NCBI RefSeq assembly: GCF_014698845.1
Contig: NZ_JACJTV010000006.1
Span: 124,001-188,000 of the forward strand
DNA: 64,000 nt
Direction of reading: 5' to 3'
Source: Coleofasciculus sp. FACHB-1120
GTDB taxonomy: Bacteria > Cyanobacteriota > Cyanobacteriia > Cyanobacteriales > FACHB-T130
Below the pieces are notes generated by a model, which made no database searches, was not told the DNA's origin, and saw nothing but the letters and a program-made list of their open reading frames with translations. The position numbers were made by a program, and so were the translations under genes. Positions 1 to 8,117 of the stretch are shown here, in pieces (position 1 is the first letter of the stretch; every line of letters starts with the position of its first letter).

Positions 1-542
1 TCCAGGGCAGCATCCCGTTGGTGAGGCAAGCCAGTATAGTATTCCGGAACTCGCTCTACTAGCGTCAGTAGTGCCTTATCCAGGTAGGCAAGATTTTGGG
101 GCAAGCCTTCCGCACTGAAATCGGTTTCAATATCCTTCAGATAAGCTGGCAGTAATGCTTTGGCATCGCTGGCTTCCAACCGTGCTGCTGTCGGGTCGCT
201 TGCTGGCGGTACATAACCATCAGCCACCGCTTGAATAAAGCGATCGCTATAGCGCCCTTTTTGGGCGTCCCACAGATCCGCTCCTTTCCACCCCTGAGCG
301 ACCAGATTGTTGCTTAAACTGCGGATAGTATTCGCAGCATATTGCACTTGTTTGGGAAAAGAATCCACCCCCTGTAAAGGAATGCGGTTAGCCGGGGAGA
401 TGCCCAGCCCCGTTTCTCCGTCCGAAAGCTGCGGTGAAGATAGCACTTGATAAAGCGCTGCCAGAATCGGCTTGTGAATGCCAGTTCGTTCTGCTTCTAA
501 GAGGTAGTAGTAATTGCGCTGGTCTGGTGTCAGTGTTGGCAT
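1..542 (-). CDS. Conserved hypothetical protein, N-terminal part (runs off the left edge)
   Basis: An ATG at 542 on the minus strand opens a frame of 180 codons that reaches the edge of the window without a stop, so only the N-terminal part is present. The text begins MPTLTPDQRNYYYLLEAERT and is soluble-looking, with segments such as GETGLGISPANRI and GWKGADLWDAQKGRYSD that look like conserved blocks. There is no signal peptide and no membrane segment. I do not recognise a named domain in the visible part, and the functional domain may lie beyond the edge. The next gene to the right (785-1711) is on the same strand but 242 bases away. Confidence 0.7.
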   Translation of the reverse strand, partial: MPTLTPDQRNYYYLLEAERTGIHKPILAALYQVLSSPQLSDGETGLGISPANRIPLQGVDSFPKQVQYAANTIRSLSNNLVAQGWKGADLWDAQKGRYSDRFIQAVADGYVPPASDPTAARLEASDAKALLPAYLKDIETDFSAEGLPQNLAYLDKALLTLVERVPEYYTGLPHQRDAAL

Positions 543-713
543 AGCCAGTTTTAATAACCCACTTAACCACTCTATGACTTTGGCACCCGTTCCGAAGCAT
601 TTTCGGAGTGATTATCTAGAGAAATATCAATCAGTGCGATCGCTATCTACCGAAAGGGTACGTTGATGCCCCAAGCTTTCGCCTTTCGGATACAGAAGCC
701 AGAAAATCCAGCG

Positions 714-745
714 CCCTCCCTTGTAGGGGAGGGTTGGGGAGAGGT
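714..745. repeat. G/C-rich palindromic repeat, intergenic copy
   Basis: CCCTCCC and GGGAGGG flank a short TTGTAG loop, followed by GTTGGGGAGAGGT. The same wording, hairpin plus TTGGGGGAGAGGT tail, occurs twice more inside the rsmE reading frame at 21141-21220. It is a dispersed cyanobacterial-type small palindrome. Here it sits downstream of the gene at 785-1711 and could act as an RNA hairpin for that transcript. Confidence 0.7.
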
Positions 746-784
746 CAAAATGCGCTGTAACCAATTGAAAAGCGCGATCGCTCT

Positions 785-1711
785 TCAGCGCTGGCGACGA
801 AACTCCACCACATCTTTTTTAATGGTGATGTCATAGCCGTCATAGAAGTCATGTCCTAGCAGCCCAATGTCCAAGTCGGGTTGTCCGATTCCAACTAGCA
901 CATCTTTGACGAGATTCCCACCCAGTTGAATCGAATTAACAAACCCAAAGTATATCCCAGCCACTCCATTCGCCGTCTTCACGTTCGCCATTCCTACAGG
1001 TTTCACCTTTAGGTCATAAGCCATCTGTCGGGTGATCAACGTTTTACTTGCCCCTGTATCCAGAAACATTTCATATTTCTTTTTGCCATCAAATGTCACG
1101 TCAACAACAGGAATCGTGTCCCCTTGTCGGCGTTTGATGGGAACTGTGAAAAAGGGTTTGTTAACGATTGCAGGCCCAATGGGTTTGGGCTTGGGCGGAG
1201 GAGCCGCTTGTTTCTGAGCCGAGGCTAGAAAGCGCTGGTATTGAGGCAGCTTCTTTTGAGCGATCGCATGGTTGCGGCTAGAGGTTGGCACAGCTTTCAT
1301 TAACCCAATTGCCTCTTGCCATCGGCTGGCAACTAATTGCCAATCATCTCGGCTTTTGGCAGATTCACTAATCGCGATCGCGCCAAGGGCAGTATCAATC
1401 GCTTCGTTATAAGTGTCAGGACCAGTCTTAATCGGTTGGTTAACGGGTGTTTTTTTACTTGCCGTTGATGCTTTTGGCTTAGCTGTTGATGCTTTTGGCT
1501 TAGCTGCTGAGACGGGTTTAGCCGGTTTAGTAACAGCAGCAGAACTGGCAACAGCCGCGACGGGACTTGCGCTAGCAGCAGGAGTCGCTGGGGCTGAGGC
1601 TGCCGGTGGGCTAGGAGGGGTGGCTGGATCGTTATTACAGCCAAGAATCCCAAACGCTAGGGAGCTGGATAGAACAATCAGGGTGGTACGGCTTTGAGAG
1701 AGTTTCCACAT
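785..1711 (-). CDS. Retropepsin-like aspartic protease lipoprotein
   Basis: A 308-residue protein with a lipoprotein signal: a hydrophobic stretch at residues 10-22 ending in the lipobox ILGC (Cys25). It is followed by a low-complexity Pro/Ala/Ser/Lys linker (about 28-95) with KPKASTA-type repeats, a helical segment (100-165), and a C-terminal retropepsin-like domain (about 190-308). The catalytic motif is FLDTGASKTLIT with Asp218, and the second hydrophobic-glycine element is DIGLLGHDFYDGYD. Single-domain proteases of this clan work as dimers. The protein is probably anchored in the periplasm. The substrate is unknown. The start is ATG, directly before a typical Lys/Arg n-region. Confidence 0.85.
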   Translation of the reverse strand: MWKLSQSRTTLIVLSSSLAFGILGCNNDPATPPSPPAASAPATPAASASPVAAVASSAAVTKPAKPVSAAKPKASTAKPKASTASKKTPVNQPIKTGPDTYNEAIDTALGAIAISESAKSRDDWQLVASRWQEAIGLMKAVPTSSRNHAIAQKKLPQYQRFLASAQKQAAPPPKPKPIGPAIVNKPFFTVPIKRRQGDTIPVVDVTFDGKKKYEMFLDTGASKTLITRQMAYDLKVKPVGMANVKTANGVAGIYFGFVNSIQLGGNLVKDVLVGIGQPDLDIGLLGHDFYDGYDITIKKDVVEFRRQR

Positions 1712-2130
1712 GATTAATCGCCCGATCTTATAAGCAATTTATTTTGGAGAGGACGCAGCTTTTCTGGCAAGACGGCTCTTACTACACCCTAAGGTAAGAT
1801 TTTTCCGCAGATTTTTCCGGATTTAACCAGTTTCTTTTTGTTTAATGATTGTTTAACTTGTCAATTGCGATCGCTTCCTTTAAACTCTTCATGCCGGAGG
1901 GAGCCGATCGGCTGCCCGACCTGCCTGCCCGACAAGTCGTAATTGCTGACCCGTTCAAGCCAGTCCCTCAATCAGTGGCTGAATCCAAGTGTATTTGTTC
2001 CATACCATACTAAATGCTACATAAGCAACCGCATTTTCCGCAGAATAGATTTTGTAGGTAAACAACAGCCATACTCTTGACTAATCAGTCCTTATAGCGT
2101 CAATTGCACTGATGGCGCGGCTGTAGAATA
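1712..2130. other. Intergenic region between the divergent protease and desB
   Basis: 419 bases between two divergently transcribed genes, so it should hold both promoters. It is AT-rich near both gene starts and has one HIP1-like site. I see no ORF of note, no strong hairpin and no recognisable operator. Cold induction of desB is known in other cyanobacteria, but no element for it can be identified by eye. Confidence 0.5.
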
Positions 2131-3255
2131 ATGCCTTTTGGTCTACAGTTACGTAAAATTGGAAACTTCGTGCAATCTAAACTCATAGAGTTAAATAATC
2201 CTCTCGAAGAAGACTTATATTCGGGTCACTCAGAACCCCCCTTTACCCTTCAAGACTTGAAAGCCGCCATTCCCCCAGAGTGCTTTGTGCCCTCCACCAA
2301 GCGATCGCTGTTCTATTTTGTAGTGGATGTAGGGATAATCGGCATCCTCTACGCGATCGCCAGCTATCTGGATTCCTGGTGGGTTTGGCCTGTATTTTGG
2401 TTGGCGCAGGGAACGATGTTCTGGGCGTTGTTTGTCGTCGGACACGACTGCGGTCACGGTTCTTTTTCCCGAAAGAAATGGGTAAATAACCTGATTGGAC
2501 ATCTAGCGCACATTCCCATCCTCGTGCCCTTTCATGGGTGGCGTATCAGCCACCGAACTCACCACAAAAATACCGGCAACATTGACACGGATGAAAGCTG
2601 GTATCCCGTGACAGAAAGCCAGTATCGGGAGATGCCCGGGTATGAAAAATTTGTCCGCTTTAACGCCTTAGCCTTACTGGTGGCTTATCCTTTGTACTTG
2701 TTTAAAGGGACTCCTGGAAAGCCGGGTTCTCACTTTCTCCCTAGCAACCCTGTGTTTCGACCCTCAGAAAAATGGGATGTCATCACTAGCGCCACCCTCT
2801 GGACGCTGATGCTGGGTTGCTTGGGCTGGTTAACTTATCAGTGGGGCTGGATGTGGCTGGTCAAATACTATGTAGGTCCCTACGAGGTTTTTGTTGTCTG
2901 GCTGGCATTGGTAACATTTCTGCACCACACCGACCCAGATATTCCTTGGTATCGTGGCAAAGACTGGTATTTTCTCAAGGGTGCCTTATCTACGATTGAC
3001 CACGACTATGGGTTTATCAATAATATCCACCATAATATTGGCACCCATGTAGCTCATCACCTATTCCTCAACATGCCTCACTACCATCTGAAGACAGCGA
3101 CTGAGGCGATTAAACCCATTTTGGGCAATTACTACCGAAAATCTGAGCGGTCAGTTTTCCAAGCCTTCCTGCGCTCTAACCCTTCTTGCCATTTTGTAAC
3201 CGATACAGGGGCGAAGGTTTACTACAAACCTAAAAAAGAACTCCAAGAAGGCTAA
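2131..3255 (+). CDS. desB: Omega-3 (delta-15) acyl-lipid desaturase DesB
   Basis: A 374-residue integral membrane di-iron desaturase that introduces the omega-3 double bond into linoleoyl or gamma-linolenoyl groups of membrane glycerolipids, using ferredoxin as electron donor. Three histidine boxes are present: HDCGH (105-109), HRTHH (141-145) and HVAHH (306-310). Four hydrophobic segments flank them (about 62-80, 85-104, 178-192, 221-262). The wording around the boxes, such as PILVPFHGWRISHRTHH and GALSTIDHDYGFINNIHH, matches DesB rather than DesA, DesC or DesD. The N-terminus is about 15 residues longer than in Synechocystis as I recall it. A terminator-like hairpin follows at 3278. The gene makes polyunsaturated membranes likely, with a role in cold acclimation. 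Confidence 0.93.
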   Translation: MPFGLQLRKIGNFVQSKLIELNNPLEEDLYSGHSEPPFTLQDLKAAIPPECFVPSTKRSLFYFVVDVGIIGILYAIASYLDSWWVWPVFWLAQGTMFWALFVVGHDCGHGSFSRKKWVNNLIGHLAHIPILVPFHGWRISHRTHHKNTGNIDTDESWYPVTESQYREMPGYEKFVRFNALALLVAYPLYLFKGTPGKPGSHFLPSNPVFRPSEKWDVITSATLWTLMLGCLGWLTYQWGWMWLVKYYVGPYEVFVVWLALVTFLHHTDPDIPWYRGKDWYFLKGALSTIDHDYGFINNIHHNIGTHVAHHLFLNMPHYHLKTATEAIKPILGNYYRKSERSVFQAFLRSNPSCHFVTDTGAKVYYKPKKELQEG

Positions 3256-3277
3256 TCCAGTCATTTCCTGAGTTCGT

Positions 3278-3307
3278 AGTAGGGGCGCAAAGCTTTCCGC
3301 CCCTACT
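3278..3307 (+). terminator. Hairpin downstream of desB
   Basis: AGTAGGGGCG (3278-3287) pairs perfectly with CGCCCCTACT (3298-3307). The 10-base loop contains AAGCTT. It lies 22 bases after the desB stop and is followed by TTGAGTTTT. It could be a terminator or one of the dispersed 'aggggcg' palindromes. Confidence 0.55.
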
Positions 3308-3486
3308 TGAGTTTTAAGACAATCTTGAGTTTCTTCCCAACGCGATCAACCCTTGCCTCTACGGTAAATGAACCCTTTAGAGCCAGCCTGACAGAATACA
3401 ACCTCAATTAACGACGAATATTCGGATAAGAGTGGAGAGCGAATAAAATTGTAAACTTATGTTAAGTTCAGTTCTCGCTTTCCATC

Positions 3487-4041
3487 ATGAATTCTCGTCG
3501 CATCTTCCTCAATACTCTATTCGCAAGTTTTTTTGCCCTCATCACCTGGTTGAGCATTACACCCTCAGTGGCTGCACTCGGCGGCAAGCTGCCCACGGTA
3601 AATCAATCGGCTCCAGAGTTTACCTTGCCAACGAATACCGGCGATGGCGAAGTCTCCCTCTCGGATTACCGAGGTAAATGGGTGGTTCTCTACTTTTATC
3701 CCCAAGACTTCACCTCTGGTTGCACTCTAGAAGCCCGCAGATTTCAGCAAGACTTACCGAAATACCTGGATAAAAATACTCAAATTATTGGCGTGAGTGC
3801 TGATTCTGTCGATTCTCATGCCAAGTTCTGCGATTCAGAAAAGCTGAAGTTTCCGCTGCTGGCTGATACGGATGGCAAGGTGAGCAAAGTTTACGGTTCT
3901 TGGATTGGATTTGTCTCGATGCGCCACACCTTCATTGTCGATCCACAGGGAGTGCTACGCGAGACATTTACAGGAATAAACCCTGCAATTCACAGTACCG
4001 AGGTTTTGGCGCGTCTCAATGAATTGCAAACAGCATCCTAA
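3487..4041 (+). CDS. Peroxiredoxin Q/BCP family with Tat-type signal
   Basis: A 184-residue thiol peroxidase of the PrxQ/BCP branch, reducing H2O2 and alkyl hydroperoxides with thioredoxin. The N-terminus MNSRRIFLN followed by a hydrophobic run ending SVAA (about residue 30) fits a twin-arginine signal peptide, so the enzyme probably works in the periplasm or thylakoid lumen. The thioredoxin-like fold starts near residue 37. The peroxidatic cysteine is Cys79 in DFTSGCTLEARRF. The usual PrxQ resolving cysteine five residues later is missing. Cys115 in KFCDSEK is the only other cysteine and may act instead. A weak second frame overlaps the start, and I chose ATG 3487 because it gives the complete signal peptide. 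Confidence 0.88.
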   Translation: MNSRRIFLNTLFASFFALITWLSITPSVAALGGKLPTVNQSAPEFTLPTNTGDGEVSLSDYRGKWVVLYFYPQDFTSGCTLEARRFQQDLPKYLDKNTQIIGVSADSVDSHAKFCDSEKLKFPLLADTDGKVSKVYGSWIGFVSMRHTFIVDPQGVLRETFTGINPAIHSTEVLARLNELQTAS

Positions 4042-4121
4042 GGGTTAAGGGGAAAAGGAAAGGTTTAATTAAATCGAATGGTGTTGAGCTTTTGCCCTGG
4101 AATAATAGCTAGCCTTAAAAT

Positions 4122-4173
4122 AATGATTTGTGAAGGCGAGATTCTTGACTGCTTAGAGTAGTCAGGAATCTCA
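4122..4173 (+). repeat. Dispersed hairpin element, copy 1 (+ orientation)
   Basis: Consists of AATGATTTGTGAAGGC followed by a hairpin: arms 4138-4150 (GAGATTCTTGACT) and 4160-4172 (AGTCAGGAATCTC), with one G-T mismatch. The leading box and hairpin wording recur at 11111, 14322 and 22751, giving a four-copy family in this window. It lies 80 bases after the peroxiredoxin stop. Confidence 0.65.
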
Positions 4174-4206
4174 ACCGCTAGCATCTTAAAAAAATCATCA
4201 ATAGAC

Positions 4207-4245
4207 AAAATCACTGGCGGAGACAAACCTCCACCAGTGATTTTT
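4207..4245. terminator. Bidirectional terminator between prxQ and the WGxxGxxG gene
   Basis: Arms 4207-4222 and 4229-4244 pair at 15 of 16 positions around a 6-base loop. The plus-strand exit is TTTTT and the minus-strand exit is also T-rich. It lies between two convergent genes, so it can end both transcripts. Confidence 0.8.
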
Positions 4246-4307
4246 AAAGTTGTTTCTAAAACGTAGTTATCAATGCTTACGTGACTACGGCGAAACTACG
4301 TTATGCT

Positions 4308-4634
4308 TTACCGACGATAAGTAGAAGAAGTGGCTTCGTTAGGGTCGCGGTAAGCTACACGTTCGTCGTTTTTACGACCGGAAAGACCTGCTAAACCCGC
4401 TAAACCTAGCAATCCTAACCAACCCCAATTAAAATCGCGATCGCCTTCGTAATTGGTAGTCGTTACACCTTGGTTAGGCGTAGTGGTCGTGGTATCCGGA
4501 GCGGTATTCGTGGTAGTGTCCGGAGAAGTAGTTGTATCAGTCTGGGCGGAAGCAGGTAGGGTCATAGGAACCAAAGCGACGCTAGCTGCAAGAACACCAG
4601 CACTTAACAATTTTGGCAAGTTTGAAACTTTCAT
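4308..4634 (-). CDS. WGxxGxxG family secreted small protein, copy 1
   Basis: 108 residues. There is a signal peptide ending in PASAQ (about residue 31), then a Thr/Pro/Asp-rich linker (TTTSPDTTTNTAPDTTT), the motif WGWLGLLGLAGLAGLSGRK near residue 70-88, and a short polar tail ending TYRR. This is the architecture of cyanobacterial WGxxGxxG proteins, whose function is not known. An in-frame ATG lies seven codons upstream, but the start at 4634 has the ribosome site AGGAG eight to twelve bases before it. The next gene upstream is a close paralogue on the same strand. Confidence 0.8.
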   Translation of the reverse strand: MKVSNLPKLLSAGVLAASVALVPMTLPASAQTDTTTSPDTTTNTAPDTTTTTPNQGVTTTNYEGDRDFNWGWLGLLGLAGLAGLSGRKNDERVAYRDPNEATSSTYRR

Positions 4635-4756
4635 CTGTAAATCTCCTGTTCTCATGTTTCCAATCGATGGATTTCCAACAGGATCGCCATCAAGAAAATT
4701 GGTTTTAAAAGTGACGGATAGACATTAAACGTCTATGAAGAAGCTGTGAATCAGCT

Positions 4757-5062
4757 TTAGCGGCGATAAGTAGAGGAACCTACTTCATTCGGGTCGCGGT
4801 AAGCAGTCGGTTCGCTGTTCTTACGACCAGCCAGACCTGCTAATCCAGCTAGACCCAGCAATCCTAACCAACCCCAATCAAAACCGCGATCGCCTTCGTA
4901 ATTTGTAGTTGTTACGCCTTGGCTAGGAGCAGTGGTGGTGGTATCAGGTGATGTAGTAGTCGTATCAGTCTGGGCGGAGGCAGGTAGGGTCATGGGAACC
5001 AAAGCGACGCTAGCTGCAAGAACACCAGCACCCACGAATTTCGACAAGTTTGAATTTTTCAT
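4757..5062 (-). CDS. WGxxGxxG family secreted small protein, copy 2
   Basis: A 101-residue paralogue of the gene at 4308-4634. It has the same signal peptide (GAGVLAASVALVPMTLPASA is shared exactly), a shorter Thr/Pro linker, the same WGWLGLLGLAGLAGLAGRK block and the same YRDPNE...STYRR tail. The leader also matches its neighbour: AGGAGATTTACA before the ATG. The two genes are 122 bases apart and head the same way, so this is a tandem duplication that kept the signal and motif but changed linker length. The likely location is periplasm or outer membrane. The function is unknown. Confidence 0.8.
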   Translation of the reverse strand: MKNSNLSKFVGAGVLAASVALVPMTLPASAQTDTTTTSPDTTTTAPSQGVTTTNYEGDRGFDWGWLGLLGLAGLAGLAGRKNSEPTAYRDPNEVGSSTYRR

Positions 5063-5194
5063 GTGTAAATCTCCTCTTTTGTTACTCTTAATTTATACGA
5101 GTATCACGAGAGTCCAAATCCCTCTATAGCTGGAAACTCCTGCTTCTGTTTGTTATCACTCAAGAGATAGAAAAAGCCTTTTGTAGGGGATGGA

Positions 5195-5218
5195 TATATA
5201 CGGCTAAAGCCGTATATA
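5195..5218 (-). terminator. Hairpin after lpxD
   Basis: TATATACGGCT (5195-5205) and AGCCGTATATA (5208-5218) form an 11-base perfect arm pair, 16 bases after the lpxD stop. The downstream minus-strand sequence is only moderately T-rich, so termination is likely but not certain. Confidence 0.6.
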
Positions 5219-5233
5219 CATTTACTGGAAATT

Positions 5234-6283
5234 TTATTTCTTGTCTCCCAGGTGCCGCTGTAACTGCCGGAGAGTTTGATACATCTCCGGTAGACGATGG
5301 TAGATGGCTGCTGCTTTAAGGAATACTTTGTGGGGAATCGCTGGGACGCCAGTGACAATGGCACCCGGTTCGATATCATTGTGGATGCCTGCTTTGGCGG
5401 TCGCGATCGCGCCATCTCCAATATGCGCTTGATTCGCAATCCCCACCTGTCCAGCTAACAGCACCCGATTGCCGACAGTCACGCCGCCTGCCATCCCCAC
5501 CTGTCCGGCTAAGGCACAGTTAGAGCCTACCTTACAGCCGTGACCGATATGTACTAAGTTATCAATTTTGGTGTTGTGGGCAACGCGGGTTTCTCCCACA
5601 GCAGGGCGGTCAATAGTGCTATTGCAACCCACTTCGACGCCATCTTCCAGAACAGTGTAGCCAGACTGCTCCATTTTGAACCAGCCAGTCGGAGTGGGGA
5701 CAAACCCAAAGCCTTCCGCACCGAGGACGGCACCGCTATGAATCACGCAATCTGCGCCGATGCGGGTGCGTTCGTGGATGGAACAATTGGCGTGCAATAC
5801 CGTGCGATCGCCTATCTGCACGTCTGGGTAAATGACTACATTCGGGTGAATGATGACAGCATTTCCAATCTCTGTTCCCGCCTCAATGACTGCATGAGCG
5901 CCGATGTAAACATCTTGACCAATTTTGGCGTCGGGATGAATCACTGCGGTGGGATGGATTGCAGGTGCTGGGTGGAAGGGTTTATAGAAAAGCGCGATCG
6001 CTGCGGCAAACATTAATCGCGGATCGGATACTGCAATCCAGGCAATTCCCCGTTCAGAAGCTTGTGCTTGCAGCTTTTCATCCGGCGGTAAAATTAAGGC
6101 ACTGGCAGAGGTTTTCCCCACAAAAGCCGCAAATTTTCCGCCCTCTATGTAGCTAAGGGTGCCAATGGTAGCCTCATCGACAGGTGCCACTCCCGTAATT
6201 TCCGGGTTGCAATCTGTATGGGAGGTCAAACTATTGCAGGCGGCAGCAGCACCCAGTTTTTCGACAATCTCGTGAAATTTCAT
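5234..6283 (-). CDS. lpxD: UDP-3-O-acylglucosamine N-acyltransferase LpxD
   Basis: A 349-residue third enzyme of lipid A synthesis, adding a 3-hydroxyacyl chain to the 2-amino group of UDP-3-O-acyl-glucosamine; it acts in the cytoplasm as a trimer. An N-terminal uridine-binding region (1-100) precedes a long left-handed beta-helix made of hexapeptide repeats (about 105-310, for example HPNVVIYPDVQIGDRTVLHA). The catalytic histidine region is IDNLVHIGHGCKVG. A C-terminal helix ends the protein. Upstream in-frame starts exist (TTG 6301, ATG 6295 and 6289). ATG 6283, giving MKFHEIVEKL, matches the usual beginning of the family. No clear ribosome site helps the choice. Confidence 0.9.
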   Translation of the reverse strand: MKFHEIVEKLGAAAACNSLTSHTDCNPEITGVAPVDEATIGTLSYIEGGKFAAFVGKTSASALILPPDEKLQAQASERGIAWIAVSDPRLMFAAAIALFYKPFHPAPAIHPTAVIHPDAKIGQDVYIGAHAVIEAGTEIGNAVIIHPNVVIYPDVQIGDRTVLHANCSIHERTRIGADCVIHSGAVLGAEGFGFVPTPTGWFKMEQSGYTVLEDGVEVGCNSTIDRPAVGETRVAHNTKIDNLVHIGHGCKVGSNCALAGQVGMAGGVTVGNRVLLAGQVGIANQAHIGDGAIATAKAGIHNDIEPGAIVTGVPAIPHKVFLKAAAIYHRLPEMYQTLRQLQRHLGDKK

Positions 6284-6399
6284 TGGCATATTCATGGACA
6301 ACGGTAAATGAATTGGCAGTTATACAAGAGATTCATTAAGAATTTGCACCGCCAAGACACAATTAAAAATTAAATCTTCGGCTTTTTAAGTTTTAAGTT

Positions 6400-7662
6400 T
6401 TAATTTTTAATTTCTTCGTTGCCCATTGCTTGACCCGCTAAGTAAGCAGTCGTCCAGGCACTCTGAAAGTTAAAGCCGCCCGTGACGCCATCAATATCAA
6501 GGATTTCTCCAGCAAAGTAAAGCCCCGGACAGACGCGGCTTTCCATCGTCTTGAAGTTCACTTCCTTTAAGTTAATGCCGCCACAGGTGACAAATTCTTC
6601 CTTAAAGACACCCTTCCCTTGAATTTGATACTTACCCTCGGAAAGTTCTTGAATAAGCTGATTGAGAACTTTATTGGATAATTCCGCCCAGCGCTGTTCC
6701 CCACTAATCCCAACAGCAGCAATTAAACTCTGCCAAAGGCGTCGAGGCAAGGGAAGCGGACAGCTGGTAGAAATGGCGCGTTGGGGCAATTGGGACTTAA
6801 CTGCTAAGAGCATTTCCCGCAATTTTTCTGGGTTGTACTGGGGTAGCCAATTAATTTGCAACGTTGTCTGATAATTGCAATCATGCAGCACTCTGGCAGC
6901 CCAAGCAGACAGTTTCAGGGCAGCCGGGCCACTCAAACCCCAGTGGGTAATCAGTAATGGTCCGATTTGTTCTAACTGAGTTTTACCAACCCCTAAACGC
7001 AGCCGCGCACTTTCTACGCTGACTCCGGCTAAATCTTGCAACCGGGAGTCGGAAATCGTAAAGGTGAATAGAGAGGGAACGGGTGGTTCAATCGTGTGTC
7101 CTAAAGTTTTTGCCCAGCGGTAGCCTTGGGGATTGCTGCCGGTAGCGAGGAGAATGCGATCGCACTGGAGGATCTCTCCAGACTTCAACTTGATTTCAAA
7201 GTCGGTGTTGAGTGGTTGATTCAATGAAGTCACTTGCCGAAAAATCTGATCAACAGGTGTCCCCCTGCGAATCTGCACTCCAGATGCCCTTGCTGCTTCA
7301 AAGAGACAATCCACAATGGTTTCTGAACTATCTGTGACGGGAAACATCCGTCCATCCGGTTCAGTTTTCAACTCGACACCGCGATCGCTAAACCAAGCGA
7401 CTGTATCTTTAGCTTGGAAACGACTAAAAGCCCCCCGAAGTGCTTTCCCGCCTCTGGGATAATATTGCACTAAACCAGCGGGGTCAAAGCAAGCATGAGT
7501 AACATTACATCGCCCACCGCCAGAAATCCGAACTTTCGCTAAGGGTTGTCGCCCTGCTTCTAACAAAATTACTTGCGCGTGGGGATAAGTTTCGGCACAG
7601 GTAATTGCACCAAAAAAACCCGCTGCCCCACCGCCAATCACTACTACTTTTAAAGGTTGCAC
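6400..7662 (-). CDS. HI0933/YhiN-family flavoprotein (NAD(P)/FAD-dependent oxidoreductase)
   Basis: A 420-residue flavoprotein of the HI0933-like group, whose members are mostly of unknown function and are often annotated as BaiN-like or aminoacetone-oxidase-like. The N-terminal Rossmann dinucleotide motif is VVVIGGGAAGFFGA. The family motifs are KVRISGGGRCNVTH, DGRMFPVTDSSETI and, near the C-terminus, the FAD-contact DIDGVTGGFNFQSAW. The start is GTG at 7662; no upstream ATG is in frame. It lies 116 bases upstream of lpxD on the same strand, separated by AT-rich simple sequence. The physiological substrate cannot be inferred from the neighbours. Confidence 0.85.
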   Translation of the reverse strand: MQPLKVVVIGGGAAGFFGAITCAETYPHAQVILLEAGRQPLAKVRISGGGRCNVTHACFDPAGLVQYYPRGGKALRGAFSRFQAKDTVAWFSDRGVELKTEPDGRMFPVTDSSETIVDCLFEAARASGVQIRRGTPVDQIFRQVTSLNQPLNTDFEIKLKSGEILQCDRILLATGSNPQGYRWAKTLGHTIEPPVPSLFTFTISDSRLQDLAGVSVESARLRLGVGKTQLEQIGPLLITHWGLSGPAALKLSAWAARVLHDCNYQTTLQINWLPQYNPEKLREMLLAVKSQLPQRAISTSCPLPLPRRLWQSLIAAVGISGEQRWAELSNKVLNQLIQELSEGKYQIQGKGVFKEEFVTCGGINLKEVNFKTMESRVCPGLYFAGEILDIDGVTGGFNFQSAWTTAYLAGQAMGNEEIKN

Positions 7663-7719
7663 AATCCAACTATTACCGATGTCACGGAATATTTTCCGTA
7701 CAGATGCGATATCATCTTT

Positions 7720-7884
7720 CTACCCGTCGTATGGTTCAAAATCCGCTTTTGTGGCTCCACACGTAGGACATACCCAGTCGTCCGGGATATCTTCAAATGC
7801 CGTACCCGGTGCGATACTGCTATCTGGGTCTCCCTCTTGTGGATCGTAGATGTAGTTGCAAACTGTACATATATACTTCTTCAT
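7720..7884 (-). CDS. Rubredoxin
   Basis: A 54-residue small iron protein with the two rubredoxin knuckles CTVC (Cys6, Cys9) and CPTC (Cys39, Cys42), the aromatic core YIYDP and the [15 protein letters not shown] block. It binds one iron by four cysteine thiolates and carries single electrons. This is the short soluble form without the C-terminal membrane anchor of the photosystem-linked RubA, so partners could be oxidoreductases or peroxide-reducing enzymes. The start ATG has GAGGAG six bases upstream. It is 57 bases from the flavoprotein gene on the same strand, so co-transcription and electron transfer between the two are possible but not shown. Confidence 0.93.
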   Translation of the reverse strand: MKKYICTVCNYIYDPQEGDPDSSIAPGTAFEDIPDDWVCPTCGATKADFEPYDG

Positions 7885-7918
7885 TATCGCTCCTCAACAT
7901 TTGCCTATACATAATACT

Positions 7919-7952
7919 AAAAGCCGACGTAATCGAAATTACATCGGCTTTT
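7919..7952. terminator. Long hairpin between rubredoxin and the stress-protein gene
   Basis: Arms 7919-7933 and 7938-7952 pair at 14 of 15 positions, with loop CGAA. The outer arm is AAAAGCC/GGCTTTT, giving A/T tracts on both sides. It can act as a second terminator for the gene at 8118-8909, 35 bases before the rubredoxin start. Confidence 0.6.
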
Positions 7953-8057
7953 GCAGAACACATTGTTCATCTTCGAGGTTTATCTTCGAGAAACTTAAGT
8001 TTTGAGCCAAGGACTATCGCTGAATGGCACTAACTTAAGGCAAATCAAAAGTTTTGA

Positions 8058-8075
8058 AACCCGCTCAGGCGGGTT
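8058..8075 (-). terminator. Short G/C hairpin after the ChaB-fusion gene
   Basis: AACCCGC (8058-8064) and GCGGGTT (8069-8075) form a perfect 7-base arm pair with a four-base loop, 43 bases after the stop at 8118. The minus-strand exit TTCAAAACTTTT is T-rich. Confidence 0.6.
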
Positions 8076-8117
8076 AATTCTCGTGTAGGCGCGCTTTCAA
8101 CCGCCCAGTTGAGAAGG

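Noticed and set aside
1333-1697. Alternative frames opposite and beside the lipoprotein linker
   Set aside because: Low-complexity Pro/Ala/Lys linker DNA stays open in several frames; only one gives a lipobox and protease domain.
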